DNA of 32,527 nt, taken from contig JAJRTE010000067.1 of the NCBI GenBank assembly GCA_024278455.1, forward strand, positions 1 through 32,527, read 5' to 3'. Positions within the stretch are counted from its first letter, which is position 1. Every line of letters begins with the position of its first letter. The DNA comes from Myxococcota bacterium (lineage in GTDB: Bacteria > Myxococcota_A > UBA796 > JAJRTE01). A model generated the notes under the pieces. It searched no databases. It was not told where the DNA came from and saw only the letters and a program-made list of their open reading frames with translations. This document shows, in pieces, positions 8,607-16,336 of the stretch. Made by a program: the position numbers and the translations under genes.

Positions 8607-9485
8607 ATGAAAGCACGACCGCGATTCCCTGTCATTCTGGCCCTGGCGACCCTGGTAGCCACCTGTATCGCAGGTGGAGCGGCAGTGGCCCAACCCCAGA
8701 CCTTGCCGGTGGTCAAGTATCCGGACATTCCTTATGGTCCGTCGCCGACGGACTTCAGGAACTGGCTCGACGTCTACGCTCCCAGCGACGCTGCGGCTGC
8801 GCCGGTGGTCATGTTCGTCCACGGCGGGGCCTGGGCGTCCGGCGACAAGTCCGAGTATGTGGAACTCGGGCGCACCCTGGCTGGGTACTATGGCATTGTC
8901 GCCGTGGTGATCAACTATCGCCTGTCCCCGGACGTGGTGCACCCCGCGCACACCGAGGACGCGACACTGGCCGCGGTCTGGACCCTGGAGAATATCGCCG
9001 ACTACGGTGGAGATCCGACCGAGGTCTTCCTTTTCGGCCATTCCGCCGGCGGCCATATCGTTTCCTTGATGAGCACGGACGAGAGCTTCTTCGAGGCACA
9101 GGGGCACAGCACGCACGAGATCGCGGGCGTGATTTCCATGAGCGGCCTCTACAACCTGAATGCCGTGGTTCCGGCACTCCTCGGCACGATTTACGATACG
9201 TTCGGGACCTTGAACCCTGCCTACCTGGCCGAGGTCTCCCCGGCGACCCATGTGGGCGACTGGCAGCCGCCCTTCCTTATCGAGTATGCCGAGACGGACC
9301 TGCCCACCTTCGATCGCCAGGCCAGGAACTTCTACCGCAACCTGACCAGGCATGGTTCTCCCGCAACCCTTGCCAGGTTCGACGGATATACCCATGTGTC
9401 CGAGATAGAGGCCATCAGCACCAAGACACCGGAAAGCGAACCCGCGGCAACGCTCGTCGATTTCGTCTACGGCATCGCGGACTAG
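8607..9485 (+). CDS. Secreted alpha/beta hydrolase (carboxylesterase-like)
   Basis: This 292-residue exported esterase-type hydrolase starts with a signal peptide; hydrophobic residues 8-27 end AAVA, with cleavage near 28/29. The oxyanion-hole motif HGGAW is at 72-76 and the nucleophile elbow GHSAGG holds Ser146. Candidate acid and base are Asp231 (in ETDLPTF) and His263 (in GYTHVSE). This order and the HGGxW motif place it in the hormone-sensitive-lipase/BD-FAE-like esterase group that acts on small or polysaccharide-bound esters. The actual substrate is not predictable. The start is supported by AAGGAG six bases before the ATG. The gene is transcribed alone, divergent from the S9A operon and convergent with the methyltransferase. 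Confidence 0.9.
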   Translation: MKARPRFPVILALATLVATCIAGGAAVAQPQTLPVVKYPDIPYGPSPTDFRNWLDVYAPSDAAAAPVVMFVHGGAWASGDKSEYVELGRTLAGYYGIVAVVINYRLSPDVVHPAHTEDATLAAVWTLENIADYGGDPTEVFLFGHSAGGHIVSLMSTDESFFEAQGHSTHEIAGVISMSGLYNLNAVVPALLGTIYDTFGTLNPAYLAEVSPATHVGDWQPPFLIEYAETDLPTFDRQARNFYRNLTRHGSPATLARFDGYTHVSEIEAISTKTPESEPAATLVDFVYGIAD

Positions 9486-9487
9486 GG

Positions 9488-9504
9488 AAAAAGGCGCCTG
9501 CGCC
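9488..9504 (-). terminator. Weak intrinsic terminator for the methyltransferase gene
   Basis: Read on the minus strand, a short GC stem (GGCG/CGCC at 9504-9493, extendable to GGCGC/GCGCC) is followed directly by five T residues (9492-9488). It lies 40 bp past the methyltransferase stop and abuts the esterase stop codon. The stem is short, so efficiency is doubtful. Confidence 0.4.
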
Positions 9505-9543
9505 GGCCATGCGCGGCGAGAATGAAGGCGTGCAGCCACCACC

Positions 9544-10392
9544 CTATTTGGGCTCTCCGGCTCCCTTCGCTGCACTCCTGGCGTAGCAACTCAAGTGCCC
9601 GTCGGTGTAGATCCTGCAGAACCCACCGCCCAGGTAGGAACCCAAACAATCCGCCACGCTGAACACCACCACGTCGAAGGGGGCTGCCTCGAGGTTCTCG
9701 GCAATCCGTCGATACAGCGCCTCTCCCTCCCCGGTGGGTCGCGCCGGGCGATAGAGATAGACGAAGTCCACGCTCCGCAACGAGACCGAGGCGATGTCGG
9801 TGTGCGCCCAGACCAGCCGCTCGACCGGGATGCCGAGAAGGGCCTGGATCTTCCGGCCCGTGGCGATCAACTCCCCGGACAGCTCCACCTGGATGGTCCT
9901 GCGGTGCGGGTAGAGTTCCTGGAGCAGGATCCCCTGCAAGCCGTTTCCAGCGCCGAGGTCCACCGACGTCGATTCGGGGCGCAACCACGACCGTGCCTGC
10001 AGAATGGGCGACAGGCCACCTGGATAGTTGATGTAGCCGTGGATAGAGTCCAGACGCATCCGTTCCTCCGCACTGTAGCTGGAACCGAGTTCGTGCAGCC
10101 TCGAGTAGAGTTCCAACAACAGGGCCTCGCATGCCTCCGCCGAACCGGAGCCGACACTGGCCAGCAGCCGACGGGCCAAGGGGAAACACTCCGGTGCGAT
10201 GGACCTTCCGAATCCACTCTCGGCAATGCGGACGAGCGCCCAGGCGACTTGGGCAACCTGGACTTCATGGTCCCGGTATTCAGGCAGGGCAGCGAGGCGA
10301 GAGCCCAAGAGCTTTAGAGAATGCCGCGCGAATGGCGCCGGACCGTGGGGGGAGTCAATATCTTGACACATCTTCGTGGGTCCACGGTGCAT
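9544..10392 (-). CDS. SAM-dependent class I methyltransferase
   Basis: A 282-residue cytosolic protein with an N-terminal helical region (about 25-125) and a Rossmann methyltransferase domain. Motif I, VDLGAGNG, is at 144-151. The acidic residue ending beta-2 (Glu170 in QVELS) would bind the ribose of S-adenosylmethionine. The substrate is unknown; it has no specific family signature I can name. ATG at 10392 is preceded by AGGA seven bases upstream; ATG at 10371 lacks a good site. With the 10392 start, one operator candidate (10392-10407) covers the Shine-Dalgarno and another (10353-10368) lies inside codons 9-14, so tight control or a later start is possible. The gene is divergent from the sigma factor. 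Confidence 0.8.
   Translation of the reverse strand: MHRGPTKMCQDIDSPHGPAPFARHSLKLLGSRLAALPEYRDHEVQVAQVAWALVRIAESGFGRSIAPECFPLARRLLASVGSGSAEACEALLLELYSRLHELGSSYSAEERMRLDSIHGYINYPGGLSPILQARSWLRPESTSVDLGAGNGLQGILLQELYPHRRTIQVELSGELIATGRKIQALLGIPVERLVWAHTDIASVSLRSVDFVYLYRPARPTGEGEALYRRIAENLEAAPFDVVVFSVADCLGSYLGGGFCRIYTDGHLSCYARSAAKGAGEPK
10353..10368. promoter_or_regulatory. Operator candidate 1, TGTCA-N6-TGACT
   Basis: On the minus strand the sequence is TGTCAAGATATTGACT, with GTCAA-N4-TTGAC as a perfect dyad. It matches site 2 at 13 of 16 positions and sits 39 bp from it, centre to centre. If the methyltransferase starts at 10392 or 10371, this site is inside its coding sequence. Confidence 0.5.
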
Positions 10393-10407
10393 GTCGATAT
10401 CCTGACA
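10392..10407. promoter_or_regulatory. Operator candidate 2, TGTCR-N6-YGACA
   Basis: On the plus strand the sequence is TGTCGATATCCTGACA. It covers the methyltransferase start codon and its AGGA ribosome binding site. It belongs to the same family as the sites at 10353 and 10451. Confidence 0.5.
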
Positions 10408-10449
10408 CTCCCGCGAATCGTAGCGTGGTCATGGTTTCACGCCGCGCAG

Positions 10450-10467
10450 GTGTCAACGTCGTGACAC
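10450..10467. promoter_or_regulatory. Operator candidate 3, GTGTCA-N6-TGACAC
   Basis: GTGTCAACGTCGTGACAC is a perfect dyad with 6-bp arms and the same TGTCA-N6-TGACA architecture as sites 1 and 2. It lies 59 bp from site 2, centre to centre, and about 100 bp upstream of the predicted sigma-gene transcription start. The half-site TGTCA with a 6-bp gap resembles CRP/FNR-superfamily sites such as that of CooA (TGTCR); that assignment is inference. Confidence 0.55.
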
Positions 10468-10523
10468 CCAGACGGCGGCCGCCGCCGACGCCGCACAGGA
10501 TACCTCGTGACAACGTGCCGTTA

Positions 10524-10553
10524 TTGCTAAGGTTTCTCCTTCGTGCCGATAAT
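10524..10553 (+). promoter_or_regulatory. Putative sigma70 promoter of the FliA-family gene
   Basis: TTGCTA (10524-10529) and GATAAT (10548-10553) are 18 bp apart, placing transcription start near 10560 and leaving a leader of about 70 nt before the ATG at 10629. The -10 matches the consensus at five of six positions. The palindrome at 10543-10559 covers the -10. Confidence 0.5.
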
Positions 10554-10559
10554 CGGCAC
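10543..10559. promoter_or_regulatory. 17-bp perfect palindrome over the sigma-gene -10 box
   Basis: GTGCCGATAATCGGCAC has 8-bp arms around a central A and overlaps GATAAT. The position is that of a classical repressor operator. A hairpin in the nascent RNA is less likely because most of the dyad lies upstream of the predicted start. Confidence 0.55.
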
Positions 10560-10628
10560 AGATGGCACAGGACTTGAACATGAAAATGAGCACGAAACGG
10601 AACCCAACGCCCCCAGGAGGAATATCCC

Positions 10629-11378
10629 ATGACTGGTGAAGCAGGACAACTGAAACCGCTGCATGCGGTACAGCAGCGCAATACCATGGTGCAGAAATAC
10701 GCCCCGTTGGTGCAGAACATAGCCTATCGCCTGGTCGGGCGATTCCCCTCGTCGGTGGATGTGGAGGATCTCATGAGCGTGGGCATGCTGGGTCTGATCG
10801 ACGCGGTGGACAGGTACGAACCGGAGCGAGATGACAGCTTTGCCGCCTACGCGGGATTGCGCATTCGAGGCGCCATCATCGACGAACTGCGGCAGTTGGA
10901 CTGGGCGCCGCGTTCATTGCGCCAGCGCATGCAGGAGGCCGATCGGGCGCGGCGGAACCTGGCCACGGAGTTGGGGCGGGAACCGACCGAGGCCGAGGTT
11001 GCCTCCGAGATGAGCGTCAAGCTGGACCAGTACCGGGAGATGCGGCGCAGGGCATCGAACCTTTCCGTGATGAGCCTGGAGGACATGGGTGGGGGGAATC
11101 GGGAAGGACGGGACGTTCTCCAGGTTCTCGCCGGCAACTCCGAAGATCCGTCGGCGGCGCTCGAGGCCAAGTGCATGGCAGAGAAGCTGGCTGCGGCCAT
11201 CGACACGCTCCCTGAGAAGGAGAAAATCGTCATCACCCTCTACTACTACCATGAGTTGACGCTCAAGGAGATCGGGAGAGTACTCGGTGTGACCGAATCC
11301 AGGGTGTCACAGCTCCATACCAAGGCGCTTGGCCGTCTGAGCAAGCGGTTGCGGCGCCACAAGGTGCTGCTGAACTGA
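10629..11378 (+). CDS. FliA/WhiG-family RNA polymerase sigma factor
   Basis: This 249-residue sigma70-family factor of group 3 (sigma-28 type) directs RNA polymerase to an alternative promoter class. Region 2 runs from about 20 to 95 with DLMSVGMLGLIDAVDRYEP and the characteristic FAAYAGLRIRGAIIDELR; the following DWAPRSLRQ is typical of FliA. Region 3 has the ELGREPTEAEVA motif, and region 4 ends in a helix-turn-helix (LTLKEIGRVLGVTESRVSQLHTKA, split by me at about 215-238). Length is normal for FliA. AGGAGG lies about seven bases before the ATG. No flagellar, chemotaxis or anti-sigma gene is in the window, so its regulon may not be motility. The start region carries a promoter, a palindrome and an upstream operator candidate. 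Confidence 0.92.
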   Translation: MTGEAGQLKPLHAVQQRNTMVQKYAPLVQNIAYRLVGRFPSSVDVEDLMSVGMLGLIDAVDRYEPERDDSFAAYAGLRIRGAIIDELRQLDWAPRSLRQRMQEADRARRNLATELGREPTEAEVASEMSVKLDQYREMRRRASNLSVMSLEDMGGGNREGRDVLQVLAGNSEDPSAALEAKCMAEKLAAAIDTLPEKEKIVITLYYYHELTLKEIGRVLGVTESRVSQLHTKALGRLSKRLRRHKVLLN

Positions 11379-11403
11379 GATCGCATTCCCAGCCAGCGAT
11401 CTC
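11377..11403 (+). terminator. Hairpin at the end of the sigma gene
   Basis: GAGATCGC (11377-11384) and GCGATCTC (11396-11403) form a perfect 8-bp stem with an 11-nt loop. The first arm begins inside the TGA stop codon. There is no T tract; a C-rich stretch follows. It probably protects the mRNA 3' end or helps termination. Confidence 0.45.
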
Positions 11404-11697
11404 CTGCATCCCCTCTCCCCTCGCATGAGTCACTAGCCGTCCCGGCCCTGGTCGGCCCTCGTTGTGAAGCCGGGGGCCACCACCCACGGCATTCCAGCAG
11501 CCCAACCATGGCCTCCAGCCCGGTTCGACGCGTCTGTCGATGTCCGGGTCTGACCCCTTCCGGCTGCTTCGGCGCACCGCCGCACCGGCGTCTCGATGCT
11601 GTTGTCACCCGCGGACCTGCCGAGTGTGGTAGAATGGTTCCCCAGCATGCCGCGACGGCAGCAGGAACGGAAGGGTGGGGACACGGGGAGACTCGAG
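11404..11697 (+). other. Intergenic region and possible DUF819 promoter
   Basis: Between the sigma-gene hairpin and the DUF819 start I see no gene. TGGTAGAAT at 11627-11635 resembles an extended -10 element about 60 bp before the GTG; no good -35 is present at the right spacing. In-frame ATGs at 11596 and 11647 could lengthen the DUF819 protein but lack ribosome binding sites. Confidence 0.3.
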
Positions 11698-12879
11698 GTG
11701 AGCAGCCTTCAAGGGGTCACCACATGTTTGCTTGTTCTGGCCTATCCATGGGTCGCCAATTGGTCGGTCGAGCGCTTCCGGTGGCTATCGTGGTTTTCGC
11801 CCGTCGTCCAATGCTACTTGTTCGGGATTCTTCTGGCAAATCTCCCCTTCGACCTGGTGCATGAGGATGTTTCCAAGGTGTTGATGATGGCCTCCGTGCC
11901 GCTGGCCATCCCGCTGTTGCTCTTCTCTACAAACTTTCAAGGCTGGCTTCGGCTGGCTCCTCGCACGGTGCTCAGCTTCGTGCTGGCCATGGTGGCGACC
12001 ATGGTGGTGGCCACCCTGGCGGCGCTTTGGCTCAGCGTGCCCGGGGCAGGAAGCTGGAAGGTTTCCGGCATGATGGTGGGTGTGTACACCGGCGGAACGC
12101 CCAACATGTCCGCCATCGGTTGGGCGCTCAAGGTCGAGGAGAACACCTTCATCTTGATAAATGCGGTGGACATGGCCCTCGGCGGGGCGTTCTTCCTGTT
12201 CTTGATGACGGGAGCCAAGCCACTTCTGAGCCGGTTCCTCCCCCCGTTTCCCGCCGCCGGGGACGTGCCGGAAAGCGACCATCCGGTGTCGGCGAAGGAG
12301 TCGCGTGGACGCGCCAGCAGGTGGAAAGGCGGCACCGCGGCACTGGGACTGTCCGTGGTGGTCGTGCTCATCAGCGCCGGTATCGCGTTCGGCTTCACGC
12401 GGGTGGTCCGCGGCCCCATGCCGACCGGGGCCGTGTTCGATCAGCCGACATTCAACTCGACGATCGTCATTGCCATCTCGTTGCTCGCCATCGGCGGTTC
12501 CTTCGTGTCCCGGATACGGACACTCCCCGGTTCATACGCGCTGGGGGACTACCTCATCCTCGTCTTCTGCGTGGCCATTGGTTCTCAGGCGAACGTCGGT
12601 CAACTCGCCGACGCCGGCGTTCCCTACTTCATCTACGTCGGTTTCGTAATGTTCGGGGCCGTCGTGCTTCACCTGCTTCTCGCCACCGTTTTCCGTATCG
12701 ATGTGGAGACCATGATCATCACCAGCACGGCGGCGATATATGGCCCCGCGTTCATCGGACCCGTGGCTCGAGCCCTCAAGAACCGGCAAATCCTCGTCTC
12801 GGGCATAGCCTCGGCGATGGTCGGCCTCGCCCTGGGCACCCAACTCGGACTGCTGCTCGCCTACGCGCTTCAGCCGTGA
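11698..12879 (+). CDS. DUF819 family membrane protein
   Basis: A 393-residue integral membrane protein with about ten hydrophobic helices and a short charged loop near the middle (around residues 185-205, SDHPVSAKESRGRASR). The family hallmark GVYTGGTPNMSAI follows the fourth or fifth helix, and the second half repeats the pattern, as in permease-like folds with two inverted halves. DUF819 proteins (YjcL-type) are presumed transporters; the substrate is not known. I chose GTG at 11698 because GGGGAG lies seven bases upstream and the first helix begins soon after. The resulting length is normal for the family. The gene is convergent with the MopE lipoprotein 141 bp away. Confidence 0.85.
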   Translation: MSSLQGVTTCLLVLAYPWVANWSVERFRWLSWFSPVVQCYLFGILLANLPFDLVHEDVSKVLMMASVPLAIPLLLFSTNFQGWLRLAPRTVLSFVLAMVATMVVATLAALWLSVPGAGSWKVSGMMVGVYTGGTPNMSAIGWALKVEENTFILINAVDMALGGAFFLFLMTGAKPLLSRFLPPFPAAGDVPESDHPVSAKESRGRASRWKGGTAALGLSVVVVLISAGIAFGFTRVVRGPMPTGAVFDQPTFNSTIVIAISLLAIGGSFVSRIRTLPGSYALGDYLILVFCVAIGSQANVGQLADAGVPYFIYVGFVMFGAVVLHLLLATVFRIDVETMIITSTAAIYGPAFIGPVARALKNRQILVSGIASAMVGLALGTQLGLLLAYALQP

Positions 12880-13020
12880 CCCCTGGTCTTGCCCGGGACG
12901 GCACCGCCCTCGCGGCCCCATGAATCGGCGGGCGGCCCACCGGACTACTCGGGCGCCGGCCTGCGACCGCGGTGCCGCTTGCCCGGGGAAACGCCATCTT
13001 CCAGCAACGAGTGCGCGACG

Positions 13021-15006
13021 CTACTCGGGTTCGGTGGGTGTGGCAGCGCCGGTCATGGCCTCGGGACCCCCATAGGCGCCCATGTCCGGTGCCGTGCCGT
13101 CCACGTCGAGCCCGACGGACGGATTGCCGGTGTTCCGGCAAGGACTGTCCACGGCAAGATGAAAATCGCTGTTTTCGTAGCTCTCCTCGTCGTACAGCAC
13201 GAACTTCGGGTTGGTGCTGATGTTCCCGTCGCTGCCGAGGACACCGGCATAGTCGTTGAACAGTCCGGTCAGGGCGTCCCCTTTGAACGAATAGATGTCG
13301 TTGTGATCGAACGAGACGACGTCGGCTTGCGTTTCCACGCTATAGAAGTTGGAAGCCAGGCTGACGAAGTCGACCATGATGTTGTTCCGGACCAGCATGT
13401 CGTCGACATCGAACAGGTACAGGGAGGCGCCGAACGTGAGGGCGCTCTTGTTGTTGATCATGGTGTTGTTGACCAGTGCGATGTAGCTCGGGTCAGTGGT
13501 GGAATCGTTGACATGGACGGCGCCTCCTGCCTGGTCGCCCGAGTTTTCCCAGAAGATGGAGTTCTGGACGGTGGACATGGCGCGGAGGTAGAGGGCGCCG
13601 CCGTAGTCGGCCTTGTTCTCCAGGAACTGGCAGCGTATCACCTCGGTCGGATTGTAGGCTGCCCCACCCATGCCGAAAGCCGAGGTCGCCTGGTTGCCCT
13701 CGAAGTAGGAATCGGATACCACGGCCTGGTGTCCCAATTCCACCAGGATGGCGCCTCCCTGGTCTTCGGCCGAGTTGTCCAGGAAGGTCGAGTCCTCGAT
13801 CGTAACCGATGACACGGTGATGTCATCCAGGGAGTTCCCGACAATGATAGCGCCTCCAGCCTGGCCCGCCTCGTTGCGCTGGAAGAGGCAGGAAGAGACC
13901 GAGACATCAGACGTGTCCACGGCGAGCGCACCGCCGAACTGTGCGCGGTTGCGGCTGAAAGTCGCACGACTCACCGTCACGCCGGTACTTGACATGACGG
14001 CAAGACCGCCTCCCCCCTGCAGCTCGATTTCAATCTCACTCTTTTCCAGCACGACATTGTCGAGGGTGACTTCCGAGGAACCGAATATCAGCGCGGCGGC
14101 ACCCGACCCATATACCGGGTCGGAGGCTTCCAGCGTGACGCCCTCGACCCTGACGTCGGACACCTCCTCGAGGTAGAGGGCTCGCTCTCCGAGCGATGTC
14201 TGGATGCGCGTACTCTCCGGTCCCTCGAGCCCACGAATCGTGATGTCCTCCTCGCCGACGATGGAGATGCCGGAGTCGTATGTTCCCGGCTCGAGCAACA
14301 CGACGCGGCAGCTTCCAAGGGAGTCGAGGGCCGACCAGATGATGTCGAGTGGGGCACCTGGGGTGCCATCGCCGTCCGAAGTTCCAGCGACGGGGTCGAC
14401 CAGCATGGGATGGCTGCCGGCATCGGTGTCGTCGCAGTCTCCCTGGAGGGCGGAGCGGTTTTCCGGGGTGTCGCAGGCCATCACCACGTCCGTGCTGCCG
14501 GAAAGTGCGAAGCCATCGCCATCCAGGTCGGGGTAGAACGGGGTCATCAGGCCTTCGTCTACCTCGTGGTCGCAGTCGTCGTCCAGCCCGTTGCACAGTT
14601 CTTCGGCCGCCGGGTAGGCATCGTCCCGCGAGTCATCACAATCGGAGTTGTCCAGGACGTACCCGTCGGGGGCTTCGCACGCCTGGAGGATCTCCCGGCC
14701 GTCCCCGTAGCCGTCGCCATCGGCGTCCCGGTAGTAGTTCAAGAACACCAGGTCCTCGTCGATCTCGCCGTCGCAGTCGTTGTCCAGGTCGTCGCACACT
14801 TCGTCCGCCCCGGGCCACACCTCCGGGCGAGAGTCGTCGCAGTCCTCGTCGGCGCGAAACCCATCGGCGTCCTGATCTGCCGGCGTCGGCTCCGATGTCG
14901 GTCCCGGCGTCGGGCTACCGTCGTTGTTGCCGCTATCGTAGCACCCCACAACGCACAATCCAGCCAGCAGGGTGGCTAGCATGGCCGTCCATCGCAGTAT
15001 CCGCAT
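13021..15006 (-). CDS. MopE-motif / beta-helix lipoprotein
   Basis: This 661-residue exported protein has the lipobox VVGC, making Cys22 the lipidated residue. Then comes a Pro/Thr-rich linker (31-43) and three MopE-type metal-binding units with DCDD at 55, 122 and 190. The first two continue as CDDLDNDCDG and CNGLDDDCDH; the third is degenerate. EF-hand-like DxDGDGF/Y loops precede units two and three. From about 210 to 640 the chain is a right-handed parallel beta-helix with many N-N-x-x and GGA-type turns (for example FGGALAVD, AGGAIIV, DQGGAILV). This combination is known in surface proteins of deltaproteobacteria and is thought to bind calcium or copper. The start is backed by TAGGAG. 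A 205-bp gap separates it from the sulfotransferase upstream. Confidence 0.85.
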   Translation of the reverse strand: MRILRWTAMLATLLAGLCVVGCYDSGNNDGSPTPGPTSEPTPADQDADGFRADEDCDDSRPEVWPGADEVCDDLDNDCDGEIDEDLVFLNYYRDADGDGYGDGREILQACEAPDGYVLDNSDCDDSRDDAYPAAEELCNGLDDDCDHEVDEGLMTPFYPDLDGDGFALSGSTDVVMACDTPENRSALQGDCDDTDAGSHPMLVDPVAGTSDGDGTPGAPLDIIWSALDSLGSCRVVLLEPGTYDSGISIVGEEDITIRGLEGPESTRIQTSLGERALYLEEVSDVRVEGVTLEASDPVYGSGAAALIFGSSEVTLDNVVLEKSEIEIELQGGGGLAVMSSTGVTVSRATFSRNRAQFGGALAVDTSDVSVSSCLFQRNEAGQAGGAIIVGNSLDDITVSSVTIEDSTFLDNSAEDQGGAILVELGHQAVVSDSYFEGNQATSAFGMGGAAYNPTEVIRCQFLENKADYGGALYLRAMSTVQNSIFWENSGDQAGGAVHVNDSTTDPSYIALVNNTMINNKSALTFGASLYLFDVDDMLVRNNIMVDFVSLASNFYSVETQADVVSFDHNDIYSFKGDALTGLFNDYAGVLGSDGNISTNPKFVLYDEESYENSDFHLAVDSPCRNTGNPSVGLDVDGTAPDMGAYGGPEAMTGAATPTEPE

Positions 15007-15211
15007 TTCCCGCTCCTATCAGTGTGTCGTGCCCCCATCGATCGCCTGGGACCACCGTTCTCCGTGACACCTGCACGGGTCTCGGCCCCACCCGCAACCG
15101 CCGCTGCTCTCCCAGCGCCGATGTCCGTGGCACGCTCCAGGGTCACCGCGGAAGCACCCGGCGTGCCCGCTCGCGCACATCGCTCGCTCCGGGCTCGACT
15201 CTACCTGCACC

Positions 15212-16336
15212 TCAGTCCTGCTCATCACGGGGGAAGCCGTATTCCTCGAAGACGAAGTCGAGATCCTCCAGCACCTGCTCGCGAGAGATCCCGAACGCCT
15301 CGAGACTGATGATGCGGTGCTTGCGGGTGTAACTCTTCTGCCTCTCGGCCTGCTCGCGAATGCGCTGCCGGAGTCCGTCACTCACCTCGAGTTCCGCGAA
15401 GGTCACCAGTTCATCGAATGCCCGCTCGAGATCGCTCAGGAACTGATCATACAGGATCACTTTCACACGGTCGGCCGGAAGCTGCCCACCCGCCCACAGC
15501 TCGTGGAAGTACCGGTACAGGTCCACGTTGTGGCGATAGCGGCGTTGATAGTACCGCATGAGGCGGTCTTCCGGGATGTTGTCCAGCCCCCACCGGTTCG
15601 AAAAGAACGTGCGATGCAACGACAGGTGCGATGGCATGGTCCGGAAAGGAGAACGCACCAGGTAGATGAAGCGCCCGTCCGGGAATTCGTCCATCAGGGC
15701 CTTGATGCGCATGGTGGAGTAGGGCATCTTCGCCACGATTCGCGTCCTCCCCGTGGCGTAGATCTGCCGCTTGAAGCACTGGCGGAGAAAGCGCGTCGAC
15801 GCCTTGCGCCGCCTCTCGCCCTGGGCGTCGTTGAACACGATTTCCGACCAGTCCGCGTCGGAGAAGGCCAGTGGCGTCAGGAAGATGTTCATCTGCGTGT
15901 CGTTGCGCCACAGGAAGAGCAACTCCTCCTCTTCCACCGATTCCTCGTCGGTCACGTGGGAGCCGTCCGGGAACACCGCCGTCGGATCCTCGAGACCCCA
16001 CTTGACGAATCGCATGGGGTTGAAAAAAGGCCGGATGACCGCTCGAGCCGTAAGGGAGGGAAGCAGGATGTCGACGAACTTGAACGTCGCAAACTCGTCG
16101 GTCTGGGTCAGCAGGCGATGAAAGAACGTCGTACCGCTTCGCGGATGCCCGAGAATGAAGACCGGCTTGTGCACCTTCACCTTGTTGAACCCCGGAAACA
16201 CGACGTAGTCCATGGCGAGAAAGGCGTGCATGGCGAGGTCGACGCCGAGTTTGACAGATGTCCCGAGTGCGATGCGGAGCCCGAAAGTCTTGTAGGCGGC
16301 CTTGATCATCGTGACGTGAAGCCGGAAATTGATCAT
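15212..16336 (-). CDS. Sulfotransferase family protein
   Basis: A 374-residue PAPS-dependent sulfotransferase-like protein. The 5'-phosphosulfate loop GHPRSGTTFFHRLL lies at about 63-76, and the 3'-phosphate motif appears in RFIYLVRSPFRTMPSHLSL around 225-243. A hydrophobic stretch at about 20-50 may touch the membrane, but there is no signal peptide. Such enzymes transfer sulfate to carbohydrates, lipids or small molecules; the acceptor cannot be predicted. ATG at 16336 has GGGGGAG upstream. Nearby glycosyl-active genes (GH-like, SGNH, GT4) fit a role in surface glycan modification, but none is in the same operon. No sulfate activation genes (cysC, cysN, cysD) are in the window. Confidence 0.87.
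   Translation of the reverse strand: MINFRLHVTMIKAAYKTFGLRIALGTSVKLGVDLAMHAFLAMDYVVFPGFNKVKVHKPVFILGHPRSGTTFFHRLLTQTDEFATFKFVDILLPSLTARAVIRPFFNPMRFVKWGLEDPTAVFPDGSHVTDEESVEEEELLFLWRNDTQMNIFLTPLAFSDADWSEIVFNDAQGERRRKASTRFLRQCFKRQIYATGRTRIVAKMPYSTMRIKALMDEFPDGRFIYLVRSPFRTMPSHLSLHRTFFSNRWGLDNIPEDRLMRYYQRRYRHNVDLYRYFHELWAGGQLPADRVKVILYDQFLSDLERAFDELVTFAELEVSDGLRQRIREQAERQKSYTRKHRIISLEAFGISREQVLEDLDFVFEEYGFPRDEQD

Noticed and set aside
8016..9575. Open frame of 519 codons on the minus strand
   Set aside because: It overlaps the esterase and the S9A start region; no motif, and it would exclude two well-supported genes.
10563..10577. TGGCAC-N5-TTGA resembling a sigma54 promoter before the sigma gene
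   Set aside because: The essential GC of the -12 element is GA, and a better sigma70-like promoter lies just upstream.
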